NCBI GenBank assembly: GCA_028023455.1
Contig: JAQFVV010000013.1
Coordinates: 1 to 64,000 of the forward strand
DNA: 64,000 nt
Reading direction: 5' to 3'
Origin: Epiperipatus broadwayi
Lineage: Eukaryota; Onychophora; Udeonychophora; Euonychophora; Peripatidae
Below the pieces are notes generated by a model that was given only the letters and a program-made list of their open reading frames with translations, ran no database searches and had not been told where the DNA came from. Every line of letters begins with the position of its first letter. Within the stretch, counting starts at the first letter, position 1. Below, piece after piece: positions 10,726 through 20,789 of this stretch. Position numbers and translations under genes: made by a program.

Positions 10726-11895
10726 TATATAGTTTTAATCTTATATTATCTTATATAAACTGTTTGTTTTTATAAATTTATATAAAGAAATGAAGAGTAG
10801 AGTAAAGAATATTATATATACACACACATCATCCTTTAGACCAATTACATTTTACGATGCAAAATAATTGCTGAAAGCTGTTTTTTTTTTTTTTCAATAT
10901 TAAGCTTTTAAATCGCGTTACAAATTAGCCTAAAGCAGAATTAAAAACAATTACAAATTATAAACTTAAATATTAATCATTATTAATTAATATTCTTTTA
11001 TATAACTAATTAAATGAGTTATCATTAAGCTGTAATACTCTCCAAGAACATTACTCCTTAAAGCGTAAATTGTGTCTGCCCATTAATTTGCAGTATATCA
11101 AACTCTTACCAACATTGACATCACAAACAATTAACTGAGCTGTTCCTCTGAGTTGATATTTCATGACTTACAAACATTACTCATCAGCTGATTGTGAAAC
11201 CGTCAGGTTCAATGCAATGGGCTTACAATTGCCCTTTACTTACCAAGCTATAGATCAATTAGAAACTTCAATGTAAAATAATTCTATTGCAACCTATATA
11301 ATATTAAACATTTCAATGTTACCAGAACATAAACATGCCTAATAATTTATAACTTAAAAGCTAATAAAAAAAGGAAAATATTTATTGCCATTGTTAATAT
11401 TTAAATGTTTTGCTTTTCTTTCTGGTGGTGATCCAAGATTCCATTAGATATCTGATTTGTAGTATGAGGGCAGAACCAGGACATGTAGTAAATAGTGACA
11501 ACATAGGTTAGTAGATTACCCAATGTTTTGAATGGTATTGCTGGCCTGACCAATGACAATGCACCATAAGAATCAAATATACCTTTAGATTCTTGAATAT
11601 CGAATTTTAAAACAATGTTCTAACCAAATGAGTTATTTATATTAGCTTATAAAAAGAAATGTTTATAAAGGACGTTACAAAATTTAAAAACGTCCTGGGG
11701 TACAAATTTTTATAGATAGTTAAAATACATAAAACATAAGTCAGTTCTGATGCTTTTTATATCTTATAAATTAAAGGTCAAAGTAAGGACTTGTGCTTTT
11801 TTTCAAAAATGATTAGAACTTTCTGAAATGTCATAAAAGCTATTAGATAAGTTAAATGCATGAGGCCGTCACATTATTAAGATAATATAAACATA
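10726..11895. other. Non-coding, AT-rich
   Basis: 11,040-11,330 and 11,400-11,570 are somewhat less AT-rich and look like old repeats, but I cannot assign them. No gene is seen. Confidence 0.4.
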
Positions 11896-12306
11896 ATGAC
11901 TGTAATTATCCATAGATGGAGTACTTTTGGTAGAAATAACAGTATTAAAATAATATATATCTATCTGGTTGAAAAAACAGTTTTTAATATAATTTTATCA
12001 GTGCCTACTCAAGGATCTGAAATTTTAATTCTGAATAAGATTTTTAGGCCATATGGTAAAATTCATGAAGATATATGTTGGCATTTTTCAAAAAAAGTAT
12101 CAAAAAGAAATCCATAGATGAGGAAAAAAACAGTAGTGTCACTGACATTATTGAAAGAATTTAAAGATAGAAATGATACTGGGCTAGACATTTTGTTAGA
12201 AAATATAACAATATATGAATCCCAAAAGTCTGTAAAAGACCTCTTATTAAATGGATCATATAAGAAAATTTGCTGTAATGTTGTAAAGAAAAGAAGCATT
12301 GGATAG
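11896..12306 (+). pseudogene. Unassigned open frame split by one TAG
   Basis: Two stretches of 73 and 62 codons lie in the same frame, separated only by the TAG at 12,115-12,117, after which the next codon is ATG. The combined protein of about 136 residues is lysine- and isoleucine-rich, with a plausible mixed hydrophobic/charged pattern (SVPTQGSEILILNKIFRPYG, KEFKDRNDTGLDILLENI). No family is recognised. It may be a decayed retroelement ORF1 or a host exon. It runs almost up to the AAT microsatellite. Confidence 0.25.
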
Positions 12307-12351
12307 AAAAGCAGGATTAAACTCAGATAAATCTTCATTCTATAGGGATAT

Positions 12352-12502
<151 letters not shown>

Positions 12503-12674
12503 GAGTAACTAGTTGAGAAAAATTAGCAACAATTGTCACAATGAGTGAATGATTATCAATATCTCTAGTTAAAAATTAACATCATCTGATTATGTAAATG
12601 CAAAAAAGCATCTCCCAAAGTGTGGCTAAAAATATAAATACAGTGTGAAAATTGTAACAATAAAGAATTTAATC

Positions 12675-12920
12675 AGATTGTGATGCAATGTGCTGCACTA
12701 TGACTTCTCCATTCTTGAAGTCAGGAATCTCAGCTGTTATGACCAGATAGCCAGCTTACCTTTCCTTTTCATTCCCCATCCTATGTATTTCCCATATTCT
12801 TCTCTATCCTGCTCCATTCAATATTCACAACATTATCTTTGTCCATTCTATAGCCTTTATATCTAAATCCCCCTTATTTTTTTCCAAACTCAGCATAAAA
12901 ACCAAGAATTCACTTTCTGT
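12675..12920 (+). repeat. Left copy of a ~240-bp direct repeat pair
   Basis: Matches 13,560-13,805 in order and orientation (shared CATTCCCCA, TTTCCCATATTCT, CTTTATATCTAAATCCCC and TAAAACCAATAATTCAC-like blocks). The pair flanks a minus-strand LINE remnant. It could be two tandem LINE tails or an old duplication. Confidence 0.65.
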
Positions 12921-12939
12921 ATAATCACTTTATTTATAT

Positions 12940-13240
12940 TTATTCTCCCACAACTTCATTATTTGCACTTTTTTGCTGGGAAGCATTTACATTCAATAAA
13001 CAGATGTCTAATATTTTCTATGCCTTCCTTACATAACTTGCAGATTAAATCACCCACATTTCTCCATTTATGTGTATATTCTTTTGTTACTATCGATCCT
13101 GTTTGAGCCTTAAACAATAAACTACTTTCCTTGCTATTATCATAAATTAACTCACATCCAATATTCTGTTATCTATTTAAACTCTTTTTACTTTCTATAC
13201 TAGTCCTCCATCTCTCTAACTCCCTATTTTTTGTTAATGC
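12940..13240 (-). pseudogene. 3'-terminal zinc-knuckle region of a second, different LINE
   Basis: Minus-strand translation gives SSLLFKAQTGSIVTKEYTHK followed by CKLCKEGIENIRHLFIEC. This is the 'RaRTG ... C..C ... H....C' signature found after the RT domain in many non-LTR retrotransposon ORF2 proteins. RT motifs are not visible and the frame is broken upstream. Its sequence differs from the L1/Tx1-like copies and from the RTE-like fragment at 28 kb, so it represents another lineage. The exact clade cannot be called. Confidence 0.6.
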
Positions 13241-13559
13241 AATTTATTCTTCTATTCCATTTTTTGCCACTATAATACTCAACAATTTTTCTAAAATAAT
13301 CATCTAGCTTTTGTATAACTATACTGACATAAAGTCTTTATCTAAATATCATGCATATTGTACTACATTTTCAGCCACTTGTTGCCTGTCCTTTACTCAT
13401 AACCCAATTAAATATTATTTTGGTTATTCTTTTATTATTCATAAATTGCAATCTACTGAACATTTTCATTTTGCTTTTTGCATTTCTCTTATAGAAATTT
13501 GACCATCCCATCTCCTTGAATTGCCTCCTTTGCCATCCACACATCTGCATCTAATGCAT

Positions 13560-13805
13560 GTCTTCCTATTTTTTGATGTGATGTTATATGATGTATTGTG
13601 GCTTTTCCTTAAACGAAATCAAGAATATCTCAGCAATTATGCCCAGATAAACTTGTTAGCAACTTTATTTTTCATTCCCCACTCTAAATTTTCCCATATT
13701 CTGCTCCATAACACTTCCACAACATAATCTTTGTCAACTCTATAATCTTTATATCTAAATCCCCTTTATCTTTTCCCAAATCCAGTATAAAACCAATAAT
13801 TCACA
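13560..13805 (+). repeat. Right copy of the ~240-bp direct repeat pair
   Basis: Partner of 12,675-12,920. By eye the two copies differ at many positions, so the duplication is old. Confidence 0.65.
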
Positions 13806-14734
13806 TAATGTCAAGTGGTGACACCTAGGCTATTAGCCTAGTATTTTTAAAATACAATCAGATTGGTTTTTTAATACAATTAATTGAATTAGGTAGAGAA
13901 ATAAAAGTAATCAAATGGCTTTATTGCTAGGGAGCTCATAAAAAATTTAAGTGACCGGAGTGCCAGAACTGGAATTAATATAAGGACCTTACCTTCAGAG
14001 TTCAACACTCTACAGCAGCATTAAACACTTCAGGGCAATTATATTGATGATTATTGAAGTTGTCAAAATTAACTTAAAAATTTAATTGTGTCCCATGTTG
14101 GATGTGATGGCCAGGCAAGACATGATGCATAGGAAAAAGTTTGGAAACAAGAATTGGATGTAGTTTTTTTATACAGAAAATATAAAAATATTAATTTGAA
14201 AAAAGATAGAATGGCTATTGCTTATGATGTCGTGTGATCTGCAAGCACTAAAGTGTCAAGGGGATCTTTGATTCAGAAATCCTTGCTTAACTCTTGAGTC
14301 AGTGACACTGTCATTGCAAAAAACCATAGAAGACTATATAAATATTTAGCATAAAGATATTCTATCAGTATGGGACAAAGCAATCTTTATTATACTTGTT
14401 CTTTCATTAATTTTATAATTATATATGTTTGATATATATTTTTTCCATCATTTTTGGTTTTATAAGTGTGCCTTTGATCTTAATTTCAATCATCCATCAG
14501 CACAAATATCAAAACAACCTTTCACCATGGATATATTTTGAAACATCCACTGTATACCCATTTGAGTCTTGCTGTTTGAAGTTCAGACTTTCATATTTAT
14601 TCCCAGAAGGCATTGCTGAAAAACAACATTTGGGAGCATGATTTGAACATTTTATATTCGAATTATCAGCTAGTAATATTCACTAGGACATTTTTGTATA
14701 TATATATATTGAATTAAATATTTATATGGATATT
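13806..14734. other. Non-coding with possible old repeat remnants
   Basis: 14,090-14,150 gives a short retroelement-like peptide (ARQDMMHRKKFG) in a broken frame, too short to call. The rest holds nothing I can support. Confidence 0.3.
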
Positions 14735-15175
14735 ATTATATAGAAATGAGGAGATAATATCCATTAAATAGAGAAACACTTTAACTTTTGATGGTTACTA
14801 AGAAACTATCAATTACTACTAATTAACAATTTCTGAGGCAAAGCAAGGTTTTCTCATATTACCTCTTTTGTTTGGGGTCTTTAAAGCAAAAGGAGTCCTT
14901 TTTCACTTCAAAAAGTTAAAAATATTTTTGCAGAATGCCAAGAAAGATATTGCTCTTTTACATTCTCACACTTATAATAGTTTGATGAATAACTTGGGTT
15001 TAAAGTAAAAGAGGACCCCTTTTGCTTTAAAGACTCCCAACAAAAGGGCTATTATGAGAAAAACTTGATTTGCCTCAGGAATTGTTAAATAGTAGTAAAT
15101 TGATAGTTTCTTAATAATATTAACAGTTAAAGTGTTTTTCTATTTGATGGATATTACCTCCTTATATATATATTT
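14735..15175. mobile_element. Foldback repeat F3 with ~165-bp inverted arms
   Basis: The left arm at about 14,741-14,903 and the right arm at about 15,016-15,175 are reverse complements with modest divergence. Landmarks: GAGATAATATCCATTAAATA against TATTTGATGGATATTACCTC, and GTCTTTAAAGCAAAAGGAGTCC against GGACCCCTTTTGCTTTAAAGAC (shortened here). The loop is about 110 bp. No ORF is present. It is a typical MITE or foldback layout. Confidence 0.75.
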
Positions 15176-15303
15176 TAACATATCAACCCGAGTGCAGCTC
15201 AATTTAGTTAGGTTGAAACATGGCACAAAAATAAATAAAAAATATACAAAAGACCTTATTATGTACCATTGGAATAAACTGCCTAAAAAAAGTAAAAGAA
15301 AGG

Positions 15304-15400
15304 GTTTTTTTTCATGTGTCATAGTGGCCGAGAGGCAAACCTGCTAACCCGGGACAACTGCTTGTAAGGCAGCTGTGACCTCTCAACCACCAACACTTGA
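15304..15400 (-). mobile_element. tRNA-derived SINE (copy 2, partly deleted)
   Basis: Minus-strand copy sharing GTTGTCCCGGGTTAG and CATGTGTCATAG-type (plus strand ATGTGTCATAG) blocks with the 51.4-kb copy. The head is partly deleted or altered. Confidence 0.6.
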
Positions 15401-15404
15401 CAAG

Positions 15405-15715
15405 TAAAAGAAAGTTGATTTATACATTTGACAATATTACTAAATATTTATTGTGAAATGTGAAAGGCAATCTATGCATAAACTTATACGAATTAATTAA
15501 TAAAGATTTGAACGTGTGTGTGTATATTCACACATATACCATAAATTAAAGAAATTTTCCATTAGACTAAAAGAAAAAATATTAATGTATGTATAATGCT
15601 ATTGATCATTTACCATGTAATATGTGAATAGAAATATACTAATGAATGAGACTGCAAAAGAAATATATATATAAATAGATTTTAACGGTAAATACAATAT
15701 TATAGTTTAAATTCT
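15405..15715. other. AT-rich non-coding
   Basis: Nothing supported. It lies downstream of the minus-strand Penelope-like element. Confidence 0.4.
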
Positions 15716-15716
15716 T

Positions 15717-15765
15717 TTGTAGCGCTTTTGATTACATGGTAATCCTCGTCAGCTTTAGCTGAATT
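15717..15765 (-). ncRNA. Hammerhead-ribozyme-like motif at the Penelope-like element 3' side
   Basis: On the minus strand the sequence reads CTGACGAG (conserved CUGANGA core), then a perfect 6-bp stem GATTAC/GTAATC with a 3-nt loop, then AAAAGCGCTAC where an active ribozyme has GAAA. Flanking AATTC and GAATT could form part of stem I. Type I hammerheads with very short stem III are known in terminal repeats of Penelope-like elements. The G to A change in the second core suggests this copy is inactive. The assignment rests on motif order only. Confidence 0.4.
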
Positions 15766-15936
15766 TCAAATTTTCAAACTTAATGTTATGTATATTTCCA
15801 TAAGCTGTGTATGGCCGTATTTACAACTTGCCTATTAATAACATCATTCTGATATTTATCAATTAATATTGCCTCTTTAATTTTCCTCTTTTTATGATTT
15901 CTTTCTTCCATTAATATTTTTTTATTTCATTACTAT

Positions 15937-16250
15937 TCAATGTAAACTTATAATTACAAGTTTTTCATGGTCAAAGAATACTGAAGCTGTATTAAATTGA
16001 CTATTTACGTTATTTTTAATTCGGTTATATAATAATTGATGCTCCTTCAATCTTTTTTCCACAGAACATCTCAATTCACCGATGTAAAATTTCTGACATC
16101 CACATGAAATCTGATAAATTATATTACTTCTTTGCAATTTAGGAATTATACTCTTAGAGTTATTAATCAATCGATTAACATTCAGAAGAACACAAAATGA
16201 AATATTATACTTTTCTTTAAATATATTCTTAATTAATTTAGATTGCATGT
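15937..16250 (-). pseudogene. PLE-1 GIY-YIG endonuclease domain
   Basis: The 103-codon frame contains IIYQISCGCQKFYIGELRCS followed by VEKRLKEHQLL. This corresponds to the GIY...YIG signature with the downstream R and H positions of Penelope endonucleases. The short C-x-C spacing (CGC) resembles lineages whose linker has a compact cysteine pair. It lies 180 bp downstream of the RT frame; the intervening DNA still shows LLTNELLKVGYDK in another frame. The tail after FFDHEKL ends early, so the domain is C-terminally truncated. Confidence 0.72.
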
Positions 16251-16431
16251 TATTTATAAACAGCTTAGATATTCATTTTTCATTATCTAAAGTAACATTG
16301 CAAACACACTCCTTATTATTAAATGAATTTACGGTACACAATATTTGTTTTTATCATAACCAACCTTTAAAAGTTCATTAGTTAAGAGTTCAATATTTAA
16401 AATTTTATCACTCTTATATTTACATAATTTA

Positions 16432-17050
16432 TCATTCTGATGCAAAAATGATTTCAGACGTTATTTTATGTATCATTGGAACACGTGATTTAAAATGAAT
16501 ATATCCTCTTTCTCCAATAGGGTTAAAAATTAATTTATAATTTAAATCAGTAGCATCTCTAAATATTTGTAAATCCAAAAGTTTTATTTTTCCATTTTGT
16601 TCATTCTCAATAGTCCATTTTAAATTGTTTAAATTATTCCGATTATATAAAAGAACAGCAAAAATGTCTTTAGTACCACAAATAAAAACATCATCAACAT
16701 ATTTAGGATAAATTTTATAATCTTCAAAATTATAAGAATTAAATATAATATCTTCATATTTTGACAATGTAAAATTACAAATGTGTGCTACCATTGGTAA
16801 TCCCATTGGCCATCCTTTACCCATTTTATAAAACCTATCATTATATGTTGCAATAATATTATCACTTATAAATTTTAGTGATTCAATAATAAAATTTATT
16901 AAATGTTTATTTATAGATACTGTATATAAATTAATTTAATTTCAATTAAATTTATAGATTCAAGACGATCAATTGATCCATATAATTCCGTTACATCCAA
17001 TGGTCTTTTCATTACAAATATTACTTTAAAAGATCATTTTAGACAAATAC
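16432..17050 (-). pseudogene. PLE-1 reverse transcriptase domain
   Basis: The RT of Penelope-like elements is related to telomerase RT. Read on the minus strand: motif A LDVTELYGSI (near 16,970-17,000, catalytic D kept), a broken linker, then ATYNDRFYKMGKGWPMGLPM (motif B region, about 16,790-16,850), motif C KYVDDVF (about 16,686-16,705, both D kept), and LLDLQIFRD (about 16,560-16,590), matching the usual FLDL motif. The longest open part is 130 codons (16,824-16,432), with a stop or shift just upstream near 16,900. The catalytic residues survive although the frame does not. Confidence 0.72.
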
Positions 17051-17189
17051 TATTCGTGAAAATACCAATGCTAATATAATGGTATTTAATAGCAACAACA
17101 ATAATAATAATAATAACAATCAAAAGTCATTCTACTTTGTATGGTATGTTTTTATAAATTTTGAATAATGAATAAAGTGTTATATTAAT

Positions 17190-17310
17190 TTATAAATATC
17201 CAGAGCTAGGTATAAGGTGTCAATGATCTACAACAAATATATCTTTTTAGTTTATAAGGATCCTGAGATAAGTATAAGGTGTCAATGATCTACAACAAAT
17301 ATATCTTGAT
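17190..17310 (+). repeat. Two-copy ~62-bp tandem repeat
   Basis: The block TATAAGGTGTCAATGATCTA and its continuation occurs at 17,211 and 17,273 with similar flanks on both sides, giving a period of 62 bp. Confidence 0.8.
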
Positions 17311-17423
17311 TACCAAAATTTACATGCTTTTGAAGCCCAATATGCCAATCCAGTTAATGACACTTATAATGAAGTATAACAAGTTACATAAATATAACAA
17401 AAATTTCAGATATGTTATGATTA

Positions 17424-18440
17424 ATGCATAATATAAACAAAATTAAACCAAAAGATGAAAAGAATAAAAGTTTAGCATTAGCACCAACATTTCATCAGTC
17501 TACAATTAATGACATCATAAAACATGACATCATTTTGTGCAATTCCAAATTGTTTATAATAATTTCACAGAAGGTCTGTACCAGAAAACCTTCAAAAAAT
17601 AACAAAGAGATCCAACTTATTTATACCAGAGTTCTAGTTCAATCATTCATATATTTTTTTCACTGATTGGTCAATTGTTATGAATAGCAACTGCTCATTA
17701 TACTGATTCTCCCGAAAATGCTCTACAGTACATTAAGTACAAATAATATGTTGTATTCTGTTTCCAAGTAGTTATGCACCCAAATCCAAGGTACATTGAG
17801 TTAGAATTTTTCAGAGAAAATCAGCAGAACAGATTTAGCAAAGAAAGTCAATATATTGAGTAAATATATACTTGTCAAAGTAAATGAGCACAGATAAAGT
17901 TATATTATAAGACTATTGAAAAATGCCTACTTAAATAATACAATTAATGACTTTAAATTAACTGACACATTTATTCAAGGTAGTTATTTGGTTTCAAGTG
18001 ACTTATGTAAAAGATATTGCCAGTTTCAGTGTATGAAATAATTAAGAGTTCAAAGTGAGACTACATAGGAACATAGATGCTAATGATATACCTACATAGG
18101 GTACAGATCAGGAGATTAGTCTGCTGTTAATTATTCTATGATTTTAAACATCAGTGCTTCCATCGTAAGTAATGTGGATATATAATCAGTGGATGTTGCA
18201 AACTTCATTGTCAGCACTGCAATCTGACAGCCACCCCTTCACATCAATTTCCAAGAAAGAAAAAAACAAAATCACAACTGCAATTAAGGAGGACACAGAA
18301 AATATGGAAACTAACATGAGTGTTAATAAAGAAACTTATAATTAGCTGAAGTCTACAGAATCAACTCAAATCCAACAATACATAAGTGAAAGCCAAAAAC
18401 AAGTACAGCCATAATCACCAACAATAATAGTTAAAAAACT
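17424..18440 (+). pseudogene. LINE copy C ORF1 remnant (same family as copy A)
   Basis: Pieces in several frames align with copy A ORF1. SLALAPTFHQSTINDI (17,470) matches PLAFPQNSQTTMNNYHEI. NPRYIELEFFRENQQNRFSK (17,770-17,830) matches NKRYLVIEFYNILQKKKQCK. KYILVKVNEHR...RLLKNAYLNNTINDFK (17,865-17,950) matches RYLIKIDMNKPRIIHGLARN and onward. Near 18,151 QCFHRK*CGYIISGCCK followed by LHCQHCNLTATPSHQFPRK matches the zinc-knuckle block, with an internal stop and several knuckle residues lost. The copy is much more decayed than copy A. Only 17,424-17,666 forms a sizeable open frame. Confidence 0.65.
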
Positions 18441-18879
18441 GCAGGTGAAATTATAGACACATCAGGTACCAGTAAATGTAGATAAACATGGATATTAGTG
18501 ACTCTATTATTAAAAGACAATCTGGATAACCCCAGTGTAAAAAATGTAGAAGATAAAAAATAGATCTGTTGATGGATGATAGTGAAAATGAAGATTTCTC
18601 ATTTAATGAGAAGATGGGGAAAAGGAAAATAACAATAATTCATATCCAAGAGATTGATAAGATACTCTCAACTAATAAAAATTCATCTGCAATTGAGTAA
18701 ATATATGATGTACTGACAAATTTAAAGACAACTTAATCAGGATTCCAGGACTGCTACTAAGAGAATCTGGTTATATCCTGGAAAAGATCATTAAATCTAA
18801 GCAATAAATCTCCAATTAACCTCTTAGATAAAATTAGGTTAAGTTTTTTGCTCTTTTATTAGCAAAAATTGATTTACTT

Positions 18880-20781
18880 TATATTCTTTTTTTTCTATTT
18901 TTATATTAATCAAAATTGGTGCAATTAATGTCATGGCTTAAACTCTGTGGAGGGGGGGGGTTCATTTGGTTAAATAGCATGATATCATTAAGCCACAAGT
19001 ACTTGAATTACTTAAGCCAAAAATTTGCAACAATTCACAAGTTGATCCATCTATCTATTTAAATAAGCTAGCATGCTCATTATTGTCATGAACATCCTCC
19101 TCACCATTGGCAGTTACTGGGATCATTATAAATAAGACATTCCTGTTTAATTCTTTTTAAAATTATATTAATTTGACCAACATATATAAATCACTATTTT
19201 ATAACATTAAGCTATAGTTCTCAATATAGAATTTTTGTACATTCCACCTGAGCTAACTATAATAAATAGGCTAACCTTAACACTAAATTCTATACTTACA
19301 TCTCTCAACTGTTGGTGCTAATAGGAGATGTTAACACATCATACAATGATGTTGTCACAAAATGGTACACAAACTAACCTTCTCACCAATGAGTGGTAAA
19401 GGATTATTACCTAATAACTCCATCTCATTAACAATGGCTGACACTTATCACAGATTGATTTGACCTTTTGCTCTCCCATGCATTATCATAATACCAGCCT
19501 TAAATTTTTTTTTTTTTTTATTACCTAATCCTAATTACATCCTAAAACTCGATTTCACTCATAGAACACTGATTCCTATTGAGAGAACAATTCATGTGCT
19601 TCTTCCAAGTCAAACACCAGAATTTCTCTTTTTTAAATTATATATATATTATTTAAAATTCAAAATCTAGATATGGATCTGATTCAAAATTGGACTGCTT
19701 TTATAATATAACATCTCATACAACTGATCATATCATTTGGTTCAAATCCCCTCTCTTTAAGCTTTTAATCCTTGCAGAAGAATTAGGATCCTCACCAGAT
19801 AATAGTTCAAAAGTTGGGGCTTTATGGATTTCTTATGAACAAATCTAAAATTCACTATATCTGGCTATCAAAAAATGACAAATATATTCAAATAAACTCA
19901 GTGGTTATAGTCTAGGTGTTATATTCACTGGATTCTGGATCAACACTCTATAAATAGAGTTCCTGTTGCACTTAAATTATATGAAAATATCAATACTGGA
20001 AAAAACATGCTTATGTCAGCACTACAAAAGCAAGTTGCAGAATAAAGAAATATTTAATACTACTCCATGCTATCTTGGAAAATCAGATGATAATCTAAGG
20101 CTCACCCAGTGAATTCACTCAGAAACATGCCTCAATGTCAAGCTTATGCAATCCAGGCATACATGGTAGTCCACTATTTGTTTATGCATATTTTAAGTCA
20201 ATTCATATCTATACTACTTTCAAATGTAAATTTTTTTTTACCTAAAGAGATATACCATATACATGGACTATATCCTACATTATTCATCTCATACATAAAA
20301 AAAAACAGGAGAAAATCTCTGAATTATAAACATGTGCCTATATCAATAAGCCTATTGAATGTAAAGATATCAGAATCAGCCCCCAAAGATAAACTGGAAT
20401 CATATATTTCCATCATTACCAAGGATGCAATTTGTAAAAAAGGAATTATCAACTGGTCAAGCTAGTTTTTTAAGACTGTAATAGATAGAATATCTAATGA
20501 AAAAAAGTGAAAAATATAACCCAATAGTTCTTCAGCTACATATTAACACAGCTTTCAACATAGTCCCAGTTAACCCACATATTGATAGGTTGATAGATGT
20601 CAAAGTACCCAAGTCAATATTATATATCACCACACATGTACTACTAAATTCTGAAATATGCAGAACTCTTAATAGAAGATACTCAATTGCTTTTAATCCT
20701 CATTATCAAAATACCTTAGGACTTCCCTCTGAATTCCCTACTTTTTATCACCTATATAAACTCTTTAAACAGAAGCATTGA
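18880..20781 (+). pseudogene. LINE copy C ORF2 remnant (endonuclease and partial RT)
   Basis: Endonuclease signatures are readable despite many stops: IGAINVMA (18,915), IIINKTFLFN (19,122), VLIGDVNTSYNDVVTKW (19,315, equal to GDFNVTYHQF in copy A) and FDLLLSHALS (19,467). The RT part at 20,497-20,781 is an open 94-codon frame: LQLHINTAFNIVP (motif A, where copy A has LDFSSVFDSV), then LLNSEICRTLNRRYSIAFNP and the motif B region ending KLFKQKH. Both motif A aspartates are replaced (H and N). Homology stops at 20,781, before motif C, so the copy is 3' truncated. Confidence 0.68.
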
Positions 20782-20789
20782 AAATTAAT

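Larger units (their letters stand above)
15717..17060 (-). mobile_element. Penelope-like element PLE-1, 5' truncated and decayed
   Basis: On the minus strand an RT domain is followed by a GIY-YIG endonuclease, the diagnostic Penelope order. Homology begins at about 17,050 with RT motif A, so the N-terminal part is missing. The coding part ends near 15,937 and a hammerhead-like motif follows. Stops and frameshifts separate the two domains. Confidence 0.75.
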
